From positions 1 to 64,000 of the forward strand of contig CAJURM010000012.1 of assembly GCA_910589025.1 (NCBI GenBank): a stretch of DNA of 64,000 nucleotides. The letters run 5' to 3'. Under the pieces are notes generated by a model. That model was not told the DNA's origin. It saw only the letters and a program-made list of their open reading frames with translations, and ran no database searches. The stretch comes from an uncultured Odoribacter sp. (lineage in GTDB: Bacteria; Bacteroidota; Bacteroidia; Bacteroidales; Marinifilaceae). Numbering within the stretch: position 1 is the stretch's first letter; each line of letters begins with the position of its first letter. This document shows, one piece after another, positions 1 through 6,782 of this stretch. Position numbers and translations under genes: made by a program.

Positions 1-3
1 TTT

Positions 4-31
4 ATTCTCCGTCGGCATGCCGACGGAGAAT
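4..31. repeat. Perfect 28-bp palindrome, hairpin-forming
   Basis: The 14-base arm ATTCTCCGTCGGCA is followed directly by its exact reverse complement, with no spacer. In RNA it would fold into a stem of about 12 bp with a tiny GCAUGC-derived tip. It sits about 105 bases ahead of the first gene, so it may be the terminator of a gene outside the window. There is no T-run on the + side; on the - side only a short TAAA follows. Function is unproven. Confidence 0.5.
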
Positions 32-136
32 TGCACTTCTATTGTGAATCTTTATTTGCTTCTCTTTCTCCCCCCCTTTCAACTTTTCAACTTTTTGCTT
101 ACCTTTATCCAGCAATGTTTTTATCATTTTCCCACT

Positions 137-907
137 ATGAAAACCAAAAAAGAAATTGTAGAAAACTGGCTACCCCGCTATACCGGACGAAAACTGGAGG
201 ATTTTCCAAAATATATATTACTTACCAATTTCGAGTACTATCTGGAATTATTTGCTGAAATTTATGGAGTAAAGATTGTCGGCGCGGATAAGACCATGCC
301 CAATGTGTCCTATGGAGACATTATTTTAATTAATTTCGGTATGGGAAGCGCCAACGCAGCAACTATCATAGATCTGCTCTCTGCCATTGAGGTGGAAGCA
401 ATTCTTTTCCTGGGTAAATGCGGCGGACTTAAAAAGAGGACTTCCGTCGGCGACTACATCCTGCCTATTGCCGCCATCAAAGGGGAAGGCACCTCCGACG
501 ACTATATGCCCCATGAAGTTCCTTCCTTACCTGCTTTTAGCATACAAAAAGCCTGTTCCAAAGCCATAACCATCCACAACCGCACATACTATACCGGCGT
601 TGTTTACACTACCAACCGACGGGTATGGGAATATGACGACCATTTTAAAGAATATCTTGTAAAAACCAGAGCTATGGCCATCGATATGGAGACTGCGACG
701 ATCTTTACCGTCGGTTTCTCTAACCGCATTCCCACCGGCGCACTCCTGTTGGTTTCCGACCGCCCCATGATTTCGGAAGGAATCAAAACTGCGGAATCGG
801 ACAAAGAGGTTACCCAAAATTTCGTAAAACAACATTTAGAAATCGGCATAGAAACCCTGATGCATATCCAGAATAAAAATTATTCCGTCAAGCATCTGAT
901 ATTTTAA
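137..907 (+). CDS. AMP nucleosidase (short Bacteroidota form)
   Basis: A 256-residue cytoplasmic enzyme of the PNP/UDP phosphorylase superfamily, predicted to cleave AMP to adenine and ribose 5-phosphate. Seen: the glycine-rich phosphate/base site FGMGSANAA, the core strand LGKCGG, and the MAIDMETAT motif that supplies the ribose-binding Met and Glu of this fold. The frame is open from position 17, but ATG 137 is chosen because the homologous part begins MKTKKEIVENW; the upstream extension is low-complexity. It lacks the extra N-terminal domain of the long enterobacterial Amn (about 480 residues). It lies 6 bases before the DUF1573 gene and probably begins that run. A close relative acting on another nucleoside is possible. 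Confidence 0.8.
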   Translation: MKTKKEIVENWLPRYTGRKLEDFPKYILLTNFEYYLELFAEIYGVKIVGADKTMPNVSYGDIILINFGMGSANAATIIDLLSAIEVEAILFLGKCGGLKKRTSVGDYILPIAAIKGEGTSDDYMPHEVPSLPAFSIQKACSKAITIHNRTYYTGVVYTTNRRVWEYDDHFKEYLVKTRAMAIDMETATIFTVGFSNRIPTGALLLVSDRPMISEGIKTAESDKEVTQNFVKQHLEIGIETLMHIQNKNYSVKHLIF

Positions 908-913
908 CTATTT

Positions 914-1351
914 ATGAGAAAAACACATCCCATTCACATGTTATCTTCCCAAGTCCTGTTTTTGCTCCTGCTCTTGGGCGGTACGCTACTGTTTAGCTGT
1001 TGCAAAGAGAAAAAAACAACATCCCAAACAGGAACACCAGAAAGCACAGAAATAGAATTCGGGCAGAAACATTTTGATTTCGGTAAATTAGCCGAAGGTG
1101 AAATTGTGACGCATACTTTTTATTTTAAAAACACAGGCAAAGAAAATTTCGTAATTAAGGCCATTGAAAGCGGTTGCGGATGTACCACTGTCGAATATGA
1201 CAAGAAACCGCTTGCTCCCGGAAAAGAAGGAAAAATTGAAATCGCCTTTAACTCTTCCGGGCGATACGGCAAACAATACAAAGAAATCAGTATATTTGCA
1301 AATCTTCCCAAAGGAAAGACAACATTAACCATTACGGCAGATGTAAATTAA
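914..1351 (+). CDS. DUF1573 lipoprotein
   Basis: A 145-residue exported lipoprotein. The first 30 residues form a hydrophobic signal ending in a lipobox-like LLFSC, so the mature protein should be lipidated at that Cys. The rest is one DUF1573 Ig-like domain (about residues 45-143) with the diagnostic segments FDFGKLAEGE, FKNTGKENF and SGCGCTT. The family is abundant in Bacteroidota and has no settled function; its fold resembles ASH/MSP-type beta-sandwich modules. It is followed 27 bases later by yajC, an arrangement common in this phylum, so co-transcription is likely. Confidence 0.85.
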   Translation: MRKTHPIHMLSSQVLFLLLLLGGTLLFSCCKEKKTTSQTGTPESTEIEFGQKHFDFGKLAEGEIVTHTFYFKNTGKENFVIKAIESGCGCTTVEYDKKPLAPGKEGKIEIAFNSSGRYGKQYKEISIFANLPKGKTTLTITADVN

Positions 1352-1378
1352 TATTCATTCAAATAAACAGGAAAAAAC

Positions 1379-1693
1379 ATGAACACCTTATTTATTGTAT
1401 TACAAACAACCGGCGCCGGACAAGGATTATTAGGATTGTGGCCGATGCTTCTTATCATTGTTGTGATGTGGTTTTTTATGATCCGTCCACAGATGAAAAG
1501 ACAGAAAGAACTAAAAGCTTTCCGCGATTCACTGAAAAAAGGAGATAAAATTGTCACCACAGGCGGAATCTATGGAAAAGTTATGGAAATCAATGATTTC
1601 ACAATCCTCATGGAAGTAGAAGGCGGTGTAAAATTAAAAGTCGACAAATCGGCTGTCATTAAAGATATGACCGACGCCACCCCGTCTAAGTAA
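1379..1693 (+). CDS. yajC: Preprotein translocase accessory subunit YajC
   Basis: A 104-residue inner-membrane protein with one membrane span (about 18-37, LLGLWPMLLIIVVMWFF) followed by the family motif FMIRPQMKRQKE. The cytoplasmic part contains GDKIVTTGGIYGKV, the hallmark of YajC, which associates with SecDF at the SecYEG translocon. Length and domain order are standard. It sits between DUF1573 and a YbbR-like gene, the usual Bacteroidota order. Confidence 0.95.
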   Translation: MNTLFIVLQTTGAGQGLLGLWPMLLIIVVMWFFMIRPQMKRQKELKAFRDSLKKGDKIVTTGGIYGKVMEINDFTILMEVEGGVKLKVDKSAVIKDMTDATPSK

Positions 1694-1700
1694 AACAAAT

Positions 1701-1771
1701 GTCATTCTGCAAAAAAACGAAGGGGGCTTCCGAAAACATCCGAAAAACAGTACCCCTTCGTTCAGTATGAC
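1701..1771. repeat. Imperfect inverted-repeat element between yajC and the YbbR gene
   Basis: Inner arms AACGAAGGGG (1716-1725) and CCCCTTCGTT (1753-1762) are perfectly complementary. Outer arms GTCATTCTG (1701-1709) and CAGTATGAC (1763-1771) match at 8 of 9. The left side has a 6-base A-rich bulge. There is no T-run after it, so it is not a standard terminator. GTCATTCTG-type ends are seen in dispersed small repeats of many bacteria, so a REP/MITE-like element or an RNA processing hairpin are the main options. Confidence 0.45.
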
Positions 1772-1811
1772 CCGCTTGACACTCGGCTGCACCCACTAAT
1801 CGCAGGAATTT

Positions 1812-2798
1812 ATGAAAAGGAACAAAATAACAGAACGGCTCAAAGCCTTGCAGTTTCATATCGACCGCAATATCATCAGCTACGGTATTTGTGTTGTCAT
1901 TGCTTCTATCCTGTGGTTTCTCAATGCTTTAAACAAAGAATATACCAGCAAAATCACTTACCCTGTAAAATATACCGATTTTCCCCAAGGAAAATTCCTG
2001 GTATCCGATCCTCCCCAAAACATCAGCCTGGAGGTAAAAGCCAATGGATTTACATTACTCGCCTATAGGCTCCGAACCTCCTTCCGACCCATTGTTGTCA
2101 ATATCAACAGTTACAGCAAGCATTCTTTAGAGAAAAACAATATTTTCAAATACACACTGAATTTGAATGACGCCAAAGATAAAATCAACGGGCAATTGCA
2201 TTCCGGACTAAAACTCCTCGGCATTCATCCAGGCAAGGTTGATTTCACGTTCACCCCTGCTATCTCCAAAAAAATCGCCATTTATCCTGTTGTGCAGTAC
2301 ACGCTGAAACAACAATACATCCTGACTAACGGAATCCAATGCACCCCTGACAGCATCCTGGTCAGTGGCCCGGCCCAAATCATGGATACACTGAAATACA
2401 TCTACACACACCCCTGGGATGCCGGAGAAATAAAAAAGACACGTACCCAGACTGTCAGTTTAAGTTCCGTTCACGGCATACAATTCGACCATACAGACAT
2501 AAAGATTGAAATGCAACCCGAACGCTACACCGAGGAAAAAAGGATTATACCGATTCAGGTTGTAAACTTACCCGATTCACTGAACATCAAACTATTCCCC
2601 GGAACGGTGGAAATTACTTACGAAATCGGGTTAAGCAAATATGATGTCGTCAGAAACTCCGACTTTACTTTTACAGTCGATTATAAGAACATGAATGAGG
2701 GGGCTTACCTTCCTGTGCAAGTCAGCCGTTCACCCCAATATATCAAAGAACTCCGGTACACTCCGCAGAAAGTGGAATTTATCTTAGAGAAAAAATAA
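1812..2798 (+). CDS. YbbR/CdaR-like membrane protein
   Basis: A 328-residue protein with one N-terminal membrane anchor (about 20-40, IISYGICVVIASILWFL) and a long exported part made of repeated YbbR-type beta modules (for example around 45-130 and 150-220). In Firmicutes the YbbR protein CdaR binds and regulates the diadenylate cyclase CdaA; whether this holds in Bacteroidota is unknown. The gene starts 118 bases after yajC, across the inverted-repeat element, and ends 19 bases before coaE. Confidence 0.75.
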   Translation: MKRNKITERLKALQFHIDRNIISYGICVVIASILWFLNALNKEYTSKITYPVKYTDFPQGKFLVSDPPQNISLEVKANGFTLLAYRLRTSFRPIVVNINSYSKHSLEKNNIFKYTLNLNDAKDKINGQLHSGLKLLGIHPGKVDFTFTPAISKKIAIYPVVQYTLKQQYILTNGIQCTPDSILVSGPAQIMDTLKYIYTHPWDAGEIKKTRTQTVSLSSVHGIQFDHTDIKIEMQPERYTEEKRIIPIQVVNLPDSLNIKLFPGTVEITYEIGLSKYDVVRNSDFTFTVDYKNMNEGAYLPVQVSRSPQYIKELRYTPQKVEFILEKK

Positions 2799-2817
2799 TC
2801 CCAATGTCACACCTCCT

Positions 2818-3405
2818 ATGATGAAAATCGGCCTGACCGGAGGCATCGGTTCCGGAAAAACAACCATAGCAAAAGCTCTCCAGAATTCAGGCTATCCCAT
2901 ATACATTGCTGATAGGGAAGCCTCCCGCTTGATGAACCACGCTCCGGAAATCAGAAACGCTTTAATTCGACTTTTCGGAGAAAACATATACTGTCCGGAT
3001 CATACTTTAGATAAACAGCAACTCGCAGCCCTTATATTCAATGACACCACCCGGCTACAACAAGTAAACCGCATTGTCCATCCGGCTGTGATGCAGGATT
3101 TTCTGGTGTGGTGCGGCAAACAGCAAACCGCATTGGTCTTTTTCGAATCCGCCATCCTCTTTGAAGCCGGACTGACCAGTTATTTCGACGCTGTCATTTG
3201 TGTCACAGCCACCCTTCAAACCCGCATTGAAAGAGTAATGAAACGGGACCAGATATCTACCGAACAAGTGAACGAACGGATACACAACCAAGCAGCAGAC
3301 GAGGAAAAACAACAACAAGCCGACTTTATCATTGACACAACAGACGGTAAAAGCTGGCGAAACCAAATTACAACTCTCATTGATATTTTAATCCATAAAC
3401 AATAA
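2818..3405 (+). CDS. coaE: Dephospho-CoA kinase
   Basis: Phosphorylates dephospho-CoA at the 3'-OH in the last step of coenzyme A synthesis. The 195-residue sequence opens with the P-loop GLTGGIGSGKTT, has the family segment YIADREASRLM after it, the HPAVMQDF motif mid-protein and a LID region near KRDQIS. The length is normal (about 200). Two adjacent ATG codons (2818 and 2821) are possible starts; 2821 would remove one Met only. Tightly placed between the YbbR gene and the DnaJ-domain gene. Confidence 0.95.
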   Translation: MMKIGLTGGIGSGKTTIAKALQNSGYPIYIADREASRLMNHAPEIRNALIRLFGENIYCPDHTLDKQQLAALIFNDTTRLQQVNRIVHPAVMQDFLVWCGKQQTALVFFESAILFEAGLTSYFDAVICVTATLQTRIERVMKRDQISTEQVNERIHNQAADEEKQQQADFIIDTTDGKSWRNQITTLIDILIHKQ

Positions 3406-3410
3406 ACAAC

Positions 3411-4139
3411 ATGGCAAAATTCGGAAAATGGATTGGTGCCGGTCTCGGCTTTGTAATGGGAGGTCCCCTGGGTGCTCTTTTCGGTCTGTTCATCGGATCA
3501 GCTTTAGACTCCGCAACCGTTGTCTCGAACACCAGCTATCCGGGTACTTCCGAAAGCGGAAGAGGCGATTTTATGTTCAGCCTTACAGTCCTGGCAACAG
3601 CCATTATGAAAGCCGACGGTCGCATGACCCGCAGCGAATTGACCTACGTAAAAAATTTTCTGTTTCAAAATTTCGGAGAAGAAGCCACCCGGGAAGGCTT
3701 AGCTATGATAAACAAACTACGCAGCCAGAATATTCCTGTAATGCAGGTCTGTACACAGATTCGGTACAACATGAATCCATCCCTACGCACACAACTGCTC
3801 TATTTTCTGTTTGGCATTGCCCAAGCTGACGGTCGTGTCTGCCAACAAGAAATCCGGCTTTTGGAAAACATCTCTGTCTGGTTAGGCCTAGACAACACCA
3901 CATTCAATTCCCTCAAATCCATGTATTACGCGGATACAGATACTGCATACACAACTCTGGGCATCTCCCCCAATGCCAGCGATGACGAGGTAAAAAAAGC
4001 CTACCGCCAAATGGCACGGGAAAACCATCCGGATAAAGTCAGTCACCTCGGCGAAGACATACGGAAAGCTGCAGAAGAAAAATTCACACGCATCAATCTG
4101 GCCTATGAAAAAATAAAAAAACAAAGAGGGATGAATTAA
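3411..4139 (+). CDS. TerB-like and J-domain protein (DjlA type)
   Basis: A 242-residue protein. Residues 1-35 are Gly-rich and hydrophobic (GAGLGFVMGGPLGALFG), as in the glycine-zipper start of DjlA-like proteins. A TerB-like all-helical domain follows (about 55-165, with the acidic metal-type motifs KADGRMT and QADGRVC). The C-terminal J domain (about 178-240) carries the essential HPD tripeptide in ENHPDKV, so it should stimulate an Hsp70 (DnaK). The membrane association is inferred from the N-terminus. It starts 5 bases after coaE. Confidence 0.85.
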   Translation: MAKFGKWIGAGLGFVMGGPLGALFGLFIGSALDSATVVSNTSYPGTSESGRGDFMFSLTVLATAIMKADGRMTRSELTYVKNFLFQNFGEEATREGLAMINKLRSQNIPVMQVCTQIRYNMNPSLRTQLLYFLFGIAQADGRVCQQEIRLLENISVWLGLDNTTFNSLKSMYYADTDTAYTTLGISPNASDDEVKKAYRQMARENHPDKVSHLGEDIRKAAEEKFTRINLAYEKIKKQRGMN

Positions 4140-4161
4140 ACCGTCCATTCCAAATTTTTTC

Positions 4162-4169
4162 TAATTTTG
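4162..4169 (+). promoter_or_regulatory. Candidate -7 box TAATTTTG for the DUF5606 gene
   Basis: Matches the Bacteroidota -7 consensus TAnnTTTG, 36 bases before the ATG at 4206. No good TTTG -33 box lies at the expected spacing, so the call is tentative. Confidence 0.35.
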
Positions 4170-4205
4170 TATCTCATTTTAACAAACGCATAAAACGGAA
4201 GAAAG

Positions 4206-4601
4206 ATGTTAAAAGAAATTTTATCCATATCGGGAAAACCGGGTCTTTACAAACTGGTCAACAACACATCCAATGCGATTATTGTAGAATCCCTTTTAGA
4301 CGGGAAGCGGTTTCCAGCTTATTCCAACTCCAAAATCATATCACTTGAAGATATCTCCATTTATACTGAAAATGAAGACATGCCTTTAAAAGAGGTATTG
4401 AAAAGAATTTTCGACAAAGAAAAGGGAGCCGACATTCTTTCTCACAAAGAAGCTACCGAAAAAATCCAGGCTTATTTTGAAGAAGTCGTACCCGAATATG
4501 ACAAGGACCGGGTATATGTATCCGACATGCGAAAAATCATCCAGTGGTATAATTTACTAAGTGAGAAAAAGATATTGAATTTCAGCGAAGAAAAAAAATA
4601 A
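4206..4601 (+). CDS. DUF5606 domain protein
   Basis: A 131-residue soluble acidic protein beginning LKEILSISGKPGLYKL, the characteristic start of the DUF5606 family in Bacteroidota. The N-terminal half (1-50) is a small beta fold with an IISLEDISIYT strand, and the C-terminal half is helical. Its function is unknown. It appears to be a single-gene unit: a candidate promoter lies 36 bases upstream and a clear terminator hairpin directly downstream. Confidence 0.8.
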   Translation: MLKEILSISGKPGLYKLVNNTSNAIIVESLLDGKRFPAYSNSKIISLEDISIYTENEDMPLKEVLKRIFDKEKGADILSHKEATEKIQAYFEEVVPEYDKDRVYVSDMRKIIQWYNLLSEKKILNFSEEKK

Positions 4602-4609
4602 AAAGGCAA

Positions 4610-4654
4610 AAAGGTGAAAAGTAAAACATTTATTTTTCACCTTTATTTTTCTTT
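4610..4654 (+). terminator. Intrinsic terminator after DUF5606
   Basis: Perfect 11-bp arms AAAGGTGAAAA (4610-4620) and TTTTCACCTTT (4634-4644), 13-base loop, followed by a T-rich tract (ATTTTTCTTTTC). Confidence 0.75.
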
Positions 4655-4665
4655 TCTCCAGCGGT

Positions 4666-5373
4666 ATGAATGATTATTTTCAATTCAAACAATTCCTTAT
4701 CCGACAGGGACAAACGGCAATGAAAGTCGGTACCGACGGAGTATTGTTGGGTGCGTGGGCCAAACTGAAAAATGCGGTTTCCATATTGGATATCGGTACG
4801 GGCACAGGGCTATTGGCACTCATGGCTGCACAGAGAAATCCGGAAGCCTCAATCGAAGCCATAGAAATCGATGCCGCCGCCTATCAGCAAGCCTGCCAAA
4901 ACATAGCTTCATCGCCTTGGTGCGACCGGATAACTCTTCATCACCTCTCTGTTTTCAATTTCTATCCATCCTATCACTTCGACTGCATTCTATGTAACCC
5001 GCCTTTCTTTCTACACTCAACACCAACTCCGGATAACAGCCGGACAACAGCACGCCATTGCAAGGAATTCACCCATACAGACCTGCTTTCACTTGCTCGA
5101 CGTCTATTGTCCCCGCAAGGAAAACTTAACCTGATTTTACCCGTAACAGAAGCAGAAAACCTCATCCGGGAAGCCCCGCAATATGCAGCTAATCTTACCC
5201 GAATAACGAAAGTCAAACCAACCCCACCCAAGCCCCCAAAACGATATTTACTCGAATTTTCTTTTTCCTCCCCTACTTTCCTCGAACCGGACGAACTGAT
5301 TATTGAATACTCCCGGCACAATTATAGTCCCGAATACCAAGAACTCACACGTGACTTTTATTTGAATATGTAA
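4666..5373 (+). CDS. trmN: tRNA1(Val) (adenine-N6)-methyltransferase, TrmN6/YfiC type
   Basis: A 235-residue SAM-dependent N6-adenine methyltransferase predicted to modify A37 of tRNA1(Val). Class I Rossmann motif I reads LDIGTGTGLLAL (about 41-52), the acidic loop EAIEID follows, and the catalytic N6-methylase motif is NPPFF (about 109-113), which replaces the NPPY of relatives. The N-terminal FQFKQFLIRQG and the MKVGTDGVLLGAW stretch are typical of YfiC. Length matches the family. It could instead act on another RNA; methylation of tRNA is inferred from family. Confidence 0.88.
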   Translation: MNDYFQFKQFLIRQGQTAMKVGTDGVLLGAWAKLKNAVSILDIGTGTGLLALMAAQRNPEASIEAIEIDAAAYQQACQNIASSPWCDRITLHHLSVFNFYPSYHFDCILCNPPFFLHSTPTPDNSRTTARHCKEFTHTDLLSLARRLLSPQGKLNLILPVTEAENLIREAPQYAANLTRITKVKPTPPKPPKRYLLEFSFSSPTFLEPDELIIEYSRHNYSPEYQELTRDFYLNM

Positions 5374-5488
5374 GCAAAATCACAATTTTACTTACATTCC
5401 AGAATTAATTCCCGAAAAATATACCCATCTTTTTATAAGATTATAAAAATTTTAACTTTCTTTTAAGGAGATATATTCATTTTATACC

Positions 5489-5496
5489 TATATTTG
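5489..5496 (+). promoter_or_regulatory. -7 box TATATTTG ahead of a possible small RNA
   Basis: An exact TAnnTTTG match in a long AT-rich tract, about 210 bases before the ROK gene and 75 bases before a terminator. This arrangement suggests a short transcript rather than an mRNA leader. The -33 region is only T-rich, without a clean TTTG. Confidence 0.4.
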
Positions 5497-5502
5497 CAAC
5501 GT

Positions 5503-5606
5503 CAAAAACGGACAATTCAGAAATACGTTTTTTTCATAAGTTTGTATGTTTAGGTTAGTAGTTAGTAATTAATAAGAGATCGGTTTCCGGTCTCTTATTT
5601 TTTTTC
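5503..5606 (+). ncRNA. Candidate small RNA, about 100 nt
   Basis: The 333-base gap between the methyltransferase and the ROK gene (5374-5706) contains a -7 promoter box at 5489-5496 and a strong terminator ending near 5605. No start codon with a ribosome-binding site opens a convincing frame between them. The family is not recognised. It could also be a short leader or attenuator of the ROK gene, in which case the hairpin would stop transcription before that gene. The remaining stretch 5607-5706 shows nothing I can name. Confidence 0.35.
5571..5605 (+). terminator. Intrinsic terminator in the ROK upstream region
   Basis: Arms AATAAGAGA (5571-5579) and TCTCTTATT (5591-5599) with an 11-base loop, followed by an uninterrupted run of T to 5605. 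A textbook rho-independent terminator. Confidence 0.8.
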
Positions 5607-5706
5607 TATATTTACCCCTGCAAAACAGCCTGCGTGTTCTTGTGTATGATTACGGAAACGTTGGCTATGCTGACAAGTAATATTGAACTATTTAAGATAA
5701 AATATC

Positions 5707-6669
5707 ATGAAAAAACAAGTAGCATTAGGAATTGATATCGGCGGTACGAACACCACTTTCGGTTTTATCGACCGGGAAGGAAACTATTTGGCTGACGGGA
5801 ATATCCTGACCCAAAAACACGAAGATATCAACGATTATTTGAAAGAACTGTACATGGAAATCGAGAAAGCTCTGGATCCCCATCGCGACGAGTTCGATGT
5901 AATCGGTATCGGTATCGGTGCTCCGAACGGAAACTATTACAAAGGTTCCATCGAGTTTGCCCCGAACCTGAGATGGCACGATGTGATTCCTCTATGCGAC
6001 ATGATGAAAGAGTATTATCCGCATCTTCCCGTATTCCTGACCAATGACGCTAATGCTGCTGCTATTGGTGAAATGGTATACGGAGGTGCCAAAGATATGA
6101 AGGATTTTATCATGGTAACTTTAGGAACAGGCTTAGGCAGCGGTTTTGTTGCTAACGGCCAGCTAATTTACGGAAGTGACGGTTTTGCCGGAGAGTTGGG
6201 CCACATCATCGTATCTCCCAACGGACGTCAATGCGGGTGCGGTCGGAACGGATGCCTTGAAACCTATGTTTCCGCAACGGGTGTAAAACGTACCGCCTAT
6301 AAAATGATGGCCAAATACAACTACCCAAGCGACCTGCGTCTGGTACCGTTCAATGAAATGACGGCAAAAATGGTATGCGATGCTGCATTAAAAGGTGATA
6401 TGATTGCTATTAATACGTTCAAATATACCGGTAAAATGCTGGGAGAAGCCCTAGCAAACATGGTGGCCATCACAAGCCCCGAAGCTATCTTCCTGTTCGG
6501 AGGTTTAGCCAAAGCCGGTAATCTGCTTTTCGAGCCGACAAAAGACCACATGGAAATGAACGTGTTGAAAATTTTTGCCAACAAGGTGAAACTGTTACCT
6601 TCACAGTTGGATAAAAATGCCGCCATTTATGGTGCTTCCGCATTAGTTTGGAACGAATTGAAGCTATAA
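5707..6669 (+). CDS. ROK-family sugar kinase, probable glucokinase
   Basis: A 320-residue cytoplasmic kinase predicted to phosphorylate glucose or a related hexose with ATP. Seen: the ATP-phosphate loop GIDIGGTNT at residues 8-16, the catalytic segment FLTNDANAAAIGE (its Asp is the base), a second phosphate motif TLGTGLGSG, the ROK zinc-binding block CGCGRNGCLE and a C-terminal adenosine loop FLFGGLAKAG. Length is standard for bacterial ROK glucokinases. It is not adjacent to a repressor gene and has no helix-turn-helix domain, so it is a kinase, not a NagC-type regulator. Sugar specificity cannot be read from sequence alone. Confidence 0.88.
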   Translation: MKKQVALGIDIGGTNTTFGFIDREGNYLADGNILTQKHEDINDYLKELYMEIEKALDPHRDEFDVIGIGIGAPNGNYYKGSIEFAPNLRWHDVIPLCDMMKEYYPHLPVFLTNDANAAAIGEMVYGGAKDMKDFIMVTLGTGLGSGFVANGQLIYGSDGFAGELGHIIVSPNGRQCGCGRNGCLETYVSATGVKRTAYKMMAKYNYPSDLRLVPFNEMTAKMVCDAALKGDMIAINTFKYTGKMLGEALANMVAITSPEAIFLFGGLAKAGNLLFEPTKDHMEMNVLKIFANKVKLLPSQLDKNAAIYGASALVWNELKL

Positions 6670-6696
6670 AACTGTTGAATGGTTGAAAGAAAAATT

Positions 6697-6735
6697 GAAA
6701 GAGTTGAAGAGGACTACTCTTCACTCTTTCTTTTT
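6697..6735 (+). terminator. Intrinsic terminator after the ROK kinase
   Basis: GAAAGAGTTGAAGAG pairs with CTCTTCACTCTTTC (one bulged base), 5-base loop, followed by TTTTT. It separates the kinase from the GH92 gene. Confidence 0.65.
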
Positions 6736-6782
6736 GAAGTTTCAAACCGTTTTTTATTCTATTATTATTTTTCATTCATAGT

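Noticed and set aside
17..136. N-terminal extension of the AMP nucleosidase frame
   Set aside because: Low-complexity hydrophobic codons with no homology; the family start is at 137.
5607..5706. Second promoter or leader before the ROK gene (CTATATTTAC)
   Set aside because: The box lacks the final TTTG and no -33 element is present.
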